The translations under genes were made by a program, and so were the position numbers. Below are positions 1 to 6,411 of a stretch of DNA of 32,278 bases, piece after piece. The stretch is from an uncultured Bacilli bacterium (lineage in GTDB: Bacteria; Bacillota_I; Bacilli_A; RF39; UBA660): assembly GCA_947624955.1 (NCBI GenBank), contig CANQMM010000013.1, forward strand, positions 1 to 32,278, written 5' to 3'. Numbering within the stretch: position 1 is the stretch's first letter; each line of letters opens with the position of its first letter. The notes beneath the pieces were generated by a model. The model saw only the letters and a list, made by a program, of their open reading frames with translations, was not told the origin of the DNA and searched no databases.

Positions 1-1
1 T

Positions 2-1168
2 ATCGACCTAAAGTGTGTGATTAAAGAATTTGCTGTAATTTCAAGGAAAAATAAGAAAAAGATAACAAAATTTGCTTCCGGTGGTGGCGATGGTGCTGAA
101 GTAATTTATGCACTTCGTAATAGTGGTGCCTTATCTAGGAAGATCGCTAATGAATTAGAAACTGAAGGACAGAATGTAAGAAAGTTCTATCAAAGAAGAT
201 TACCTAGTGATCCTAGTAAAGATTATTATTTTATTATGAGAGATACTCCTAATACGGAAGCTATCATTGTAGAATATGGATTTTTAGATAGTACCGGGGA
301 CGATGTCAATCAACTAAAGAATAATTGGGAGAAATATGCTGAGGCAGTTGTAAGGGGACTTGCTAACTATTTAGGAGTAGTTTATGTACCACTTGAAGGT
401 AGTGGATATTACGTTGTTAAAAAAGGTGATTCTTTATGGAGTATTGCTAAAAAGTATGGAGTTACAGTAGCAGCATTAAAAGAATTAAATAATTTAACAA
501 GTAATTCTTTATCAATTGGGCAAACACTTAAAATACCTGGTAATGAAGAAGGAGAAACTCCTAGTGATGAATATATCAATTACCAAGTAAAAGTGGGAGA
601 TACTCTATATGGTATTGCTAATAAATATGGAGTAACTGTTAATGAATTATTAAATTATAATAATTTATCTTCAACTAATTTAAGTATTGGGCAAGTAATA
701 AAAATACCTAATACTATGGCAAATGTTTATATTGTTGTAGCTGGTGATAGTCTTTATAAGATAGCAAATAAGTTTGGAGTTACGGTCGATGAAATTAAGA
801 AAGCCAATAACTTGAATAGTAATTTATTAAATATTGGACAAAAGTTAATTATTCCTAGTAATGGTAATGATGATAGTAGTGGGTATACAGTAGTTGCTGG
901 AGATAGTCTATATTCAATAGCTAGAAAATATAACACGACAGTAGATGCAATTAAATCTTTAAATGGTCTTACTTCTAATACTTTAAGAATAGGCCAAGTG
1001 TTAAGGATACCTGGTAAGAGAGATTATATAACTTATACTGTTAAAGCCGGAGATAATCTTTATCGGATAGCTCAAACTTATAAAACTACGGTTAGTGAAA
1101 TAATTAAGTTAAATAATTTAACTACAAGTAATTTAGTAATAGGTCAAACTTTATTATTACCTGATTAA
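2..1168 (+). CDS. N-acetylmuramoyl-L-alanine amidase (Amidase_3), 5' end missing, with five LysM repeats
   Basis: Peptidoglycan amidase that cuts the bond between N-acetylmuramic acid and the stem peptide; the LysM repeats hold it to the wall. The frame is open to the left edge, so the N-terminus (signal peptide, first zinc ligands) lies outside the window; the GTG at 17 is not a credible start. Counting from the codon at 17, residues 1-120 are the C-terminal half of an Amidase_3 domain: a GAEV segment near 26-29, the RDTPNTEAIIVEYGF block at 75-89, and E86 at the position of the catalytic glutamate of this family. Five LysM repeats follow at about 131-174, 188-231, 237-280, 289-332 and 338-382, each with a GDSL/GDTL/GDNL start and an IGQxLxIP-type end. 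Repeats 1 and 2 are joined by an acidic linker. The stop is followed at once by a terminator. Family call is firm; the paralogue is undetermined. Confidence 0.9.
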   Translation: MDLKCVIKEFAVISRKNKKKITKFASGGGDGAEVIYALRNSGALSRKIANELETEGQNVRKFYQRRLPSDPSKDYYFIMRDTPNTEAIIVEYGFLDSTGDDVNQLKNNWEKYAEAVVRGLANYLGVVYVPLEGSGYYVVKKGDSLWSIAKKYGVTVAALKELNNLTSNSLSIGQTLKIPGNEEGETPSDEYINYQVKVGDTLYGIANKYGVTVNELLNYNNLSSTNLSIGQVIKIPNTMANVYIVVAGDSLYKIANKFGVTVDEIKKANNLNSNLLNIGQKLIIPSNGNDDSSGYTVVAGDSLYSIARKYNTTVDAIKSLNGLTSNTLRIGQVLRIPGKRDYITYTVKAGDNLYRIAQTYKTTVSEIIKLNNLTTSNLVIGQTLLLPD

Positions 1169-1196
1169 AGAAGTGTTTAAAGCATTTCTTTTTTTT
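1169..1196 (+). terminator. Rho-independent terminator of the amidase gene
   Basis: A 7-bp stem (AGAAGTG at 1169-1175 pairing with CATTTCT at 1183-1189, one G-U pair) is followed by an unbroken run of T to 1196. It starts on the base after the stop codon. Confidence 0.8.
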
Positions 1197-1220
1197 AGAT
1201 ACTAAAAGTTATTAATAATT

Positions 1221-1263
1221 CAAAGTGGGCTTTTAATATATGCTATTTGCATAGCAAACTTTG
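1221..1263. repeat. Imperfect inverted repeat between convergent genes
   Basis: Outer arms CAAAGT (1221-1226) and ACTTTG (1258-1263) enclose an inner perfect hairpin TGCTAT-TTGC-ATAGCA (1241-1256), with an unpaired bulge on one side. It lies between the convergent amidase and UPF0158 genes. Neither strand has a T-run directly after it, so it is not a classical terminator; it may mark the 3' end of the minus-strand transcript. The rest of 1197-1300 shows nothing I recognise. Confidence 0.4.
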
Positions 1264-1300
1264 TGTTAAATATACAATGAATATTGATAGATGTAAAAAT

Positions 1301-1708
1301 CTAAATATATTCTATATTATTTTCTTTACACCATTCTATGGCTATTTCTTTATACTTTTCATCTCTAAATTTATACCAATCATCAATAATATCAAAATTA
1401 ATACACGTGTCTTTAAATCTTCTAAATGCACCGCTTCCGTTTATTGCTATATATAATTGGTTGTAAAGTCTATTATCTTCTATTGTTTCAATAAAATCTT
1501 CCATCATACTGTATTCATTTATATAATATTTGGTAGGTAAGCCTATGTATTCATCATATATATTCTCTTTTTCTTCTTCTGAAATATCTGTAGTAAACTC
1601 ATCTATATAAACAATTTCATAAGTTTGGGGATTGAAATAAGCACTGGTATCCATTCCATCATTAGTAAATTCTAAAGCTTCTATAATCTCATCTAATTTT
1701 ACTTTCAT
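1301..1708 (-). CDS. UPF0158 family protein
   Basis: A 135-residue acidic cytoplasmic protein of a conserved family without an established function. The family signature is in the C-terminal half: GSGAFRRFKD around residues 91-100, then a DDWYKFRDEKY segment and an AIEWCKENNI end, matching the usual GAFRRFKD...WYxFRxExY...A.xWLxxNxI layout. There is no signal peptide or membrane segment, and the length is normal for the family. Its start is two bases downstream of the stop of the 463-aa gene, and no clear ribosome site stands directly before it beyond an AAAAGAG inside the upstream gene's end, which points to translational coupling. It is the last gene of a minus-strand unit led by a HipA-like kinase. 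Family recognition is firm; biochemical role unknown. Confidence 0.8.
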   Translation of the reverse strand: MKVKLDEIIEALEFTNDGMDTSAYFNPQTYEIVYIDEFTTDISEEEKENIYDEYIGLPTKYYINEYSMMEDFIETIEDNRLYNQLYIAINGSGAFRRFKDTCINFDIIDDWYKFRDEKYKEIAIEWCKENNIEYI

Positions 1709-1710
1709 AT

Positions 1711-3102
1711 CTATCTATACTCTTTTCTCATCTCTATAGGTGTCCATCCATTATTTATCCATATTCTAGAATTATTATATATTTCTATTAAATAATGTAA
1801 TATCTCAGGTGAATTTTTTTCTGTAATTTCTATTCCAAAATCTTGGAGCACTTCAATTGAAACACCTATATAAGTATTTCCTAACCTATACATATCAGAA
1901 ATTATTTTTATAATCATCTCAATAGTCTCTGTTGGTATATTTTTCTCTTTTAAATATTTTTTAAACATATTTTTAGCATCCGTTTCTTCATAATAATCAT
2001 AATTGGAATATTTAAGCAATTCTTCTAATTTAATTGGTCTTTTTTTAATTCTTTCTTGGCCTGAAATAATATCATGTAGTATATCTTCTAAATTTCGGCG
2101 CTGGAGAATTTTATGAACAAAATAGCAGTTATGATTTATATAAATTATATCTATATTATCAATTCTGTCGCAGAATAATAGGGCATTATTGGGAAAATCT
2201 AATTCATTACCATTTCCATAATATAGACTATAATAGTAATCCAAATAACTATATGGAATAACTCCATATAATTCAATCATTGATTTAATTAAATTATACG
2301 CCTTTGTATTTTCATCTACTATTTTTTGAATTTGTTTGAAATCTATCTTTTTAATAACATTATAAATATCATCAGTCATAGAAATATAAAATTTATTTTC
2401 TCTTTTGAATATAAAAACTAAACCGGTTACATATAAGAAATGGTATGTTTCCATACTTATGTTATTATCTTGAATTGTACCTTTATTTTGCATTAAATCT
2501 TTTAATAAATCAAATTCTTTATCTATAAATCTTTCTATTAAATCAGTTAATTTATCTTGATCAGTAAGAGCACTATATACAATTTCAACAAGTTCTTTTT
2601 TAGTTTTATGACTTAATCGATTAACATGTAGGAGCCCTCCTATATTTTTTAAATCCTTAACTATTAAAGTATCAAGTAACCACCTTAAATTCTTAATTAT
2701 TGGTGTATTTGCAGCATTTTCTAAATTAAATTCCTCTTCCGGCGTCATATTTTTTAATAATTTATTAATTATCTGTTTTATTTCAGTAGGTATATAATAA
2801 GAATAATGATTTCCATTGTTATAAACGAAAACAAAAAGAGATTTTACGTCTTGCTCATGAACATACATAACTTCAGAGTTTTCATAACTCATTAATTTGT
2901 CAAAATACGTTTTAGTAAAATTATCATCTTTAGATTCATTTAAACAAAATTCAAAATAATCTATAATATAATCTTTTAATTCATATATATTATTAACCCC
3001 AAATTCTTTTAACTTTTCATCAAGTAATTTTTTATCTAAAGCTTTTAATGAGGATAATAAATCTAGTTTACCTTTTTTTATTAAATATTTTTCGTACTTC
3101 AT
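1711..3102 (-). CDS. Hypothetical 463-aa protein with a Rho-N-like segment
   Basis: I do not recognise a functional family. The protein is soluble, rich in Asn, Ile, Lys and Tyr, without signal peptide or membrane segments. Around residues 160-180 there is an RLSHKTKKELVEIVYSAL stretch that resembles the short helix-extended-helix fold of Rho N-terminal domains (leucine-rich, K-K-E-L core). The C-terminus ends in NNSRIWINNGWTPIEM, resembling tails of Firmicute proteins that carry a SEC-C zinc motif, but no such cysteine motif is present here. The start is supported by AAGGAG six bases before the ATG. It lies 42 bases after the HipA-like gene and 2 bases before the UPF0158 gene, so the three are very likely one operon. 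A nucleic-acid-binding role would be only a guess from the Rho-N-like segment. Confidence 0.6.
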   Translation of the reverse strand: MKYEKYLIKKGKLDLLSSLKALDKKLLDEKLKEFGVNNIYELKDYIIDYFEFCLNESKDDNFTKTYFDKLMSYENSEVMYVHEQDVKSLFVFVYNNGNHYSYYIPTEIKQIINKLLKNMTPEEEFNLENAANTPIIKNLRWLLDTLIVKDLKNIGGLLHVNRLSHKTKKELVEIVYSALTDQDKLTDLIERFIDKEFDLLKDLMQNKGTIQDNNISMETYHFLYVTGLVFIFKRENKFYISMTDDIYNVIKKIDFKQIQKIVDENTKAYNLIKSMIELYGVIPYSYLDYYYSLYYGNGNELDFPNNALLFCDRIDNIDIIYINHNCYFVHKILQRRNLEDILHDIISGQERIKKRPIKLEELLKYSNYDYYEETDAKNMFKKYLKEKNIPTETIEMIIKIISDMYRLGNTYIGVSIEVLQDFGIEITEKNSPEILHYLIEIYNNSRIWINNGWTPIEMRKEYR

Positions 3103-3144
3103 ATTTTACTCCTTTTCATATTTGCAACTATTTTTTATATCATT

Positions 3145-4338
3145 TTAATCATTATTTAAAATTAGTTCTTTTAATTTATTAATTTGTCTATTTAATAAAA
3201 TACATAATTTATTAATTCGCGTATCAGAATAATTAGTTAAATGTTGATATTGATGTAATAAATCATCAAACCATTCTACTAGGCCATCTAATTTACTTAT
3301 ATCTATTCTTTTTATATTTTTAACTACTTTTATTATTTCATCGAAAGGTTTTACTTCATAGAATAATCTTCCACTACCGGAAATGTGTACTTCTTCTTCA
3401 TCATAATATTCAATATTTAAACTTTGACCATTATCAAATATAGGGGCTACATCTATCCATTCTAAAGTATTAACATCCCTTATTATACCAAAATTATTTA
3501 AATGTCTATCCTCATTCATAATTATATAATCTAAAATAAACATATTTTCAATCTTTTCACGAGCATTTTCTATATTATGTTCTTCTAATTTTTTAATATA
3601 TTCTTCATAATCTTCTATACTGTCATGTCGTTGCATATCATTTTTAATTTGATAGCAAGTAATAAGTTCTGTATCTTTAGTTATAAAACAAGGACATTTA
3701 GAAACGACAATATCTTTATAGGTATCAATTGTATATTCTACATGATTAAATCCCAATCTTTTACATATTTCACTTGCTAAAACTTCATTAAATGGTTGTA
3801 AAGTTTCATTCTTATAACCACCTTTTAATAAATATCTTATACCATTATCTATAATCCAAGCTTTTTTTAGCATTCCATCTGTCGTATTATTCGGGGTTTT
3901 TAAGGATGTTTCTTTAGTTATTTGATTACTATTAGTCGATAAAGAAGCTTCCATAAATTCTGCATAATCAAAATCATTATCAAAGAAATTGATATCGTCA
4001 TAGTAAAGGTTACTATCAATTGGTTTTAACCAATATTGATCTGATAAAGATAATCCAAAGGCTTTATCTAAAAGTTCATAAGGTGCTGTTATATTTAATC
4101 GATGTAATAATAAATCTAATTTATCACGCCATGAAGGGATACCTCTATTTTTAAACCACTCACTTAAATTAGTTCTAAAAGAAGAATCATTAATATCATT
4201 TTTAATATAAAAGTTTTTTAAAATATAGGGGGCATAATTAATATCATTAATTTCATATATTTCAGTAAAAACGCTTGTTGCAGGGTCATATTCAGCAATT
4301 AATACTTCTTTATTTTTATTCATAAGTATACATTTCAT
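3145..4338 (-). CDS. HipA-like serine/threonine kinase-fold protein
   Basis: A 397-residue member of the HipA-like kinases common in clostridia and relatives, a group distinct from the classical HipA that phosphorylates glutamyl-tRNA synthetase. An N-terminal region (about 1-106) carries the WFKNRGIPSWR and LSLSDQYW blocks typical of this subgroup. The kinase half starts near residue 157: K172 in YLLKGG fits the ATP-binding lysine, E185 a partner glutamate, N275-E-D-R-H279 with N282 the catalytic loop, and D302-N-G the metal-binding motif. All key kinase residues are thus present. No HipB-type antitoxin is adjacent; the nearest XRE gene is about 1.5 kb away and faces another gene set. A ribosome site AAGGCGGGTGA precedes the ATG and an extended -10 lies upstream. 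The substrate is unknown; I place it as first gene of a three-gene unit. Confidence 0.8.
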   Translation of the reverse strand: MKCILMNKNKEVLIAEYDPATSVFTEIYEINDINYAPYILKNFYIKNDINDSSFRTNLSEWFKNRGIPSWRDKLDLLLHRLNITAPYELLDKAFGLSLSDQYWLKPIDSNLYYDDINFFDNDFDYAEFMEASLSTNSNQITKETSLKTPNNTTDGMLKKAWIIDNGIRYLLKGGYKNETLQPFNEVLASEICKRLGFNHVEYTIDTYKDIVVSKCPCFITKDTELITCYQIKNDMQRHDSIEDYEEYIKKLEEHNIENAREKIENMFILDYIIMNEDRHLNNFGIIRDVNTLEWIDVAPIFDNGQSLNIEYYDEEEVHISGSGRLFYEVKPFDEIIKVVKNIKRIDISKLDGLVEWFDDLLHQYQHLTNYSDTRINKLCILLNRQINKLKELILNND

Positions 4339-4365
4339 AGAGTCACCCGCCTTTTTAATAGTGTT

Positions 4366-4374
4366 ATTATATCA
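4366..4374 (-). promoter_or_regulatory. Extended -10 promoter of the HipA-like operon
   Basis: On the minus strand this reads TGATATAAT, a perfect TG-N-TATAAT extended -10 element, 27 bases before the HipA-like start codon. No good -35 box is visible at 17 bp, as expected for extended -10 promoters. Confidence 0.6.
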
Positions 4375-4406
4375 TGTAAAATCTTATAAATAAACTTTAT
4401 TTAATT

Positions 4407-4426
4407 AAAAAAGGAGTTTTCCTCCT
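4407..4426 (-). terminator. Terminator of the CwlJ-like gene, overlapping its stop codon
   Basis: Read on the minus strand: AGGAG, a GAAAA loop, CTCCT, then a run of T. The first stem bases are part of the TAG stop. It separates the hydrolase gene from the HipA-like operon downstream. Confidence 0.75.
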
Positions 4427-4847
4427 AATATATTTCGGGACATTCCCCTTGGTCTGGTCTATAGAAACAATGATTTTTATAACTGCCAGCATAGCTTTGG
4501 GAGTACCACGTAGATTTACAAGATTGCCCACTACCTGGAGCATAGAACCATAGAGCATCAGTGGCGGGATGATAATATTCTCCTCTTAAAACTCTTTTAG
4601 CTAAGTTCTTTTCTGTAGAGGTTGGCGTAGAATTAAATAAGGAACTTTGCGTACCGACAAATTGATTGGGTTGGTATATAGCATCAGTTATTGAACGGAT
4701 ATTTTTAAATGTTAGGCAGTTAGCTAAAACCCGGTTAGTAACGACATTACCGACCATTAGCATTCCTAAGTTTCCTTCGTTTAAAGCTTCTGCTCGCATG
4801 ATCCGTGCAAGGAGTTCTAATTCTTTAGTTGTATATTGAATAATCAT
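4425..4847 (-). CDS. Cell wall hydrolase of the SleB/CwlJ family (Hydrolase_2)
   Basis: A 140-residue protein covering essentially one Hydrolase_2 domain, the fold of the spore-cortex lytic enzymes SleB and CwlJ. The family start is at residues 10-20 (LELLARIMRAE), with E20 of RAEA at the position of the catalytic glutamate; then GNVVTNRVL, a YQPNQFVG block, an ATDALWFYAP segment and a KNHCFY end. There is no signal peptide and no peptidoglycan-binding domain, so its architecture is that of CwlJ rather than of exported SleB. Cysteines are unusually many in the C-terminal third for a protein expected in the cytosol. AGGTGA eight bases before the ATG supports the start. It has its own terminator and faces away from the tRNA. 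Whether this organism makes spores cannot be told from the window, so calling it a germination enzyme would go beyond the evidence. Confidence 0.85.
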   Translation of the reverse strand: MIIQYTTKELELLARIMRAEALNEGNLGMLMVGNVVTNRVLANCLTFKNIRSITDAIYQPNQFVGTQSSLFNSTPTSTEKNLAKRVLRGEYYHPATDALWFYAPGSGQSCKSTWYSQSYAGSYKNHCFYRPDQGECPEIY

Positions 4848-4881
4848 AATAAAATCACCTATGATATTTTATGAATATTAC

Positions 4882-4910
4882 TTTACTTTAGCGAAATAAT
4901 TGTTTATAAT
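4882..4910 (+). promoter_or_regulatory. Promoter of tRNA-Trp
   Basis: A -35 box TTTACT (4882-4887), a 17-bp spacer and a perfect TATAAT (4905-4910). Transcription would begin near 4917, about 13 bases before the mature tRNA. The next gene lacks room for its own promoter, so this one may serve it too. Confidence 0.7.
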
Positions 4911-4929
4911 TAATGCGTAGCCGATTTTT

Positions 4930-5003
4930 AGGGGCGTAGTTAAATGGTATAATAATGGTCTCCAAAACCACTGTTGGGAGTTCGATTCTCTCCGCCCCTG
5001 CCA
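4930..5003 (+). tRNA. tRNA-Trp (anticodon CCA)
   Basis: Full cloverleaf. Acceptor stem AGGGGCG pairs perfectly with CGCCCCT, followed by discriminator G and an encoded CCA. The D arm is GTTA/TAAT. The anticodon arm is ATGGT/ACCAC with loop CTCCAAA, giving anticodon CCA for UGG codons; the outermost pair of this stem is an A-C mismatch. The T arm has a TTCGATT loop. A single-gene unit with its own promoter and a hairpin directly after it. The CCA anticodon agrees with TGG as the Trp codon in neighbouring genes and with TGA as a stop. Confidence 0.95.
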
Positions 5004-5012
5004 TTTGTGAAT

Positions 5013-5034
5013 AAACTCCCTTGTAGGAGTTTTT
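5013..5034 (+). terminator. Hairpin terminator or attenuator after tRNA-Trp
   Basis: AAACTCC (5013-5019), a six-base loop, GGAGTTT (5026-5032) and a short T-run. Only about ten bases lie between it and the ribosome site of the next gene, so read-through or attenuation probably feeds that gene. Confidence 0.75.
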
Positions 5035-5056
5035 ATAAATTGTAGAGGTGATTTGG

Positions 5057-5815
5057 ATGACTTTAGATTTTTCTAATGAAGTTAAATTGTTTATGATTTT
5101 TGATATTTTAGGTGATACTGAAAGAACTGGTCCTTTACTTTGGCATATAAATAGAAAACGATTAGAAGATATTAAAAATCATACTTTAGATTTAATAATT
5201 ATTTCTAGAATTTTAAGAAACTACTTACCATCTTATATTGATTTTGATAAGTTAACTGAATATATTATTTGTCATGATTTACCAGAAGCGATAACTGGGG
5301 ATATTACGATATTTGAAGGGGTTAGCAAAGAAGAAATAGCGCGAACAACAAATATTGCGGTTAAATTCTTACAGGAAAACTTTGGGGATATTATAAATTT
5401 TGAACATAATATTAATGCTTTTGAAAACGGTAGGGATATCGAAGCTAAAATTGCAAGAATGATTGATAAGATTCATTCGGCTACTACTTTTATAAAATAT
5501 CAAAGTGAAGCTAACGTTGATTTAAATAATCATTCTGTTATGCCAACTTTAAGAAATCACCCATTTGTTGTAGAGAAAGTATCGGAGGGGAAAGATTTGG
5601 CTGATATCTTTTACGAATTTCATTTAAGATCAGTTGATATTAGTGATGAAGAATGCGCAAAATATGGTATTAGTAGAACTGACGGTGATAAAATAGTAGA
5701 AGTTTTAAAGGAATTTGCTGCGGAAATGTATAAACAAAAATGTAATAAAACTTTATTTGATATCTATAATAAATTTCCATTAGATGCTATGAAATATAAT
5801 AGGAATAAAAATTAG
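5057..5815 (+). CDS. HD-domain phosphohydrolase (HD_3, YfbR-like nucleotidase group)
   Basis: A 252-residue metal-dependent phosphohydrolase of the HD superfamily. From the ATG at 5057 the metal-binding set is visible: H42 in KNHTLD, H73-D74 in ICHDLPEA, and D137 in MIDKIH. The CHDLPEAITGDI stretch is typical of the YfbR-type 5'-deoxynucleotidase/HD_3 branch; the exact substrate cannot be read from sequence. The C-terminal 110 residues go beyond the core domain. The ATG at 5057 is preferred over the GTG nine bases upstream because GAGGTG (5045-5050) is spaced correctly for it and overlaps the GTG. It sits close behind the tRNA hairpin with no space for a promoter. The nearby dCTP-deaminase-like genes suggest a shared theme of deoxynucleotide metabolism, an inference only. 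Confidence 0.75.
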   Translation: MTLDFSNEVKLFMIFDILGDTERTGPLLWHINRKRLEDIKNHTLDLIIISRILRNYLPSYIDFDKLTEYIICHDLPEAITGDITIFEGVSKEEIARTTNIAVKFLQENFGDIINFEHNINAFENGRDIEAKIARMIDKIHSATTFIKYQSEANVDLNNHSVMPTLRNHPFVVEKVSEGKDLADIFYEFHLRSVDISDEECAKYGISRTDGDKIVEVLKEFAAEMYKQKCNKTLFDIYNKFPLDAMKYNRNKN

Positions 5816-5843
5816 TAATAAATTGAAGTATTAAGAATTACAT

Positions 5844-5866
5844 AAGTTTTTGCTATTAAAAAACTT
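5844..5866. terminator. Stem-loop between convergent HD and XRE genes
   Basis: AAGTTTTT (5844-5851) pairs with AAAAACTT (5859-5866) across a short loop. It is AT-rich and lacks a T-tract after the stem on both strands, so it is a weak candidate for a bidirectional terminator. Confidence 0.4.
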
Positions 5867-5883
5867 AAATTGTATAGTTGTTT

Positions 5884-6141
5884 TTACTTTGTCTTTTTTA
5901 TAAGGTCATCTAAACTAACATCTAATGCTACGGATATTTTATATAATGTATCTACCGAAAAATTATAAGCAACCTTTTCACTTTCAATTTGTCTTATAAA
6001 TTCGTGGGATAAATCTACCATTTCGGATAACTCTTCTGATGTTATACCTCGTAATTTTCTATATTTTTTAATGTTTTTGCGAATGGTATTGTATATATCT
6101 GTATCATATTTTATTTTTTTGAGTGGTTTATCTAATCTCAT
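5884..6141 (-). CDS. XRE-family helix-turn-helix regulator
   Basis: An 85-residue protein consisting almost only of a Cro/C1-type HTH domain at about residues 18-80 (IRKNIKKYRKLRGIT, then SEELSEMVDLSHEFIRQIE, then LYKISVALDVSLDDLI). No second domain is present. GAGGCG precedes the ATG. It is transcribed away from the dCTP-deaminase-like genes; the 42 bases next to its start hold a possible -10 (TACAAT on the minus strand, 6160-6165) and a 25-bp palindrome begins at 6184. The simplest reading is a repressor that controls itself and the divergent genes. An antitoxin role is possible, but no toxin-like partner lies next to it. Confidence 0.8.
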   Translation of the reverse strand: MRLDKPLKKIKYDTDIYNTIRKNIKKYRKLRGITSEELSEMVDLSHEFIRQIESEKVAYNFSVDTLYKISVALDVSLDDLIKKTK

Positions 6142-6183
6142 ATCAACGCCTCTATATTTATTGTAGAGTATTACCTAACAAAG

Positions 6184-6208
6184 ATTTGTAAGGCATTGCC
6201 GTACAAAT
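6184..6208. promoter_or_regulatory. 25-bp palindromic operator candidate
   Basis: Arms ATTTGTA (6184-6190) and TACAAAT (6202-6208), inner arms GGCA (6192-6195) and TGCC (6197-6200), centre at 6196; only the 6191/6201 pair is broken. It covers the expected -35 region of the XRE gene and ends five bases before the -35 of the divergent genes, a position suited to joint control. The XRE protein is the obvious candidate ligand. Confidence 0.65.
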
Positions 6209-6212
6209 ATAT

Positions 6213-6241
6213 TTGCGATTTGTTAAAAATTATGTTACAAT
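6213..6241 (+). promoter_or_regulatory. Promoter of the dCTP-deaminase-like genes
   Basis: -35 TTGCGA (6213-6218), exact 17-bp spacer, -10 TACAAT (6236-6241). A start near 6248 would give a leader of about 165 bases before the ATG at 6412. Confidence 0.6.
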
Positions 6242-6247
6242 TTTATT

Positions 6248-6411
6248 GTCGATAAAAAGGGCACTGACATCAATATGTTATTAGATTGGCGGTTTACAGT
6301 AATAAAGTATAACTGACAATAGCAAGAGGAACACAAACAGTGTGGGAAGCCTTTTTATTTTTTAATAATAAGAATAATTTTATCCTTAATCAGGAAGGAT
6401 CAGGGAGTTTT
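6248..6411 (+). other. Long 5' leader with potential RNA structure
   Basis: The leader can form a closing helix GCACTG (6261-6266) with CAGTGT (6338-6343) around 71 bases, an inner TTATTA/TAATAA helix (6278-6283 with 6300-6305), or instead a local ACAC/GTGT hairpin (6331-6334 with 6340-6343) followed by a T-rich tract at 6352-6362. A further hairpin, ATCCTT/AAGGAT, sits just before the ribosome site. I do not recognise a known riboswitch class. The alternative pairings would suit an attenuator, but the helices are short and AT-rich. Confidence 0.35.

Noticed and set aside
400-1168. Tandem DNA repeats in the amidase gene as a separate repeat element
   Set aside because: They are the coding sequence of five diverged LysM domains, similar in protein but not in exact DNA sequence.
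1247-1456. A 69-codon plus-strand open frame overlapping the UPF0158 gene
   Set aside because: Antisense to a gene with clear family motifs, no ribosome site; same judgement for the other antisense frames, such as 15944-16183 opposite typA and 25309-25656 opposite the clp gene.
4930-5003. tRNA-Trp as an attachment site of an integrated element
   Set aside because: No integrase and no repeated copy of the tRNA 3' end were seen in the window.
4930-5003. Mycoplasma-type code with TGA as tryptophan
   Set aside because: The anticodon is CCA, Trp codons are TGG and genes end at TGA (for example the DUF308 gene).
5884-6141. XRE gene as HipB partner of the HipA-like kinase
   Set aside because: It is about 1.5 kb away with a tRNA and two other genes between, and is placed divergently to the dCTP-deaminase-like genes.
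6340-6411. GTG at 6340 as start of the first dCTP-deaminase-like gene, adding 24 residues
   Set aside because: The added residues do not resemble the family's N-terminus, whereas ATG 6412 gives the expected MLxSxxLKxxI start with GGGAG before it.
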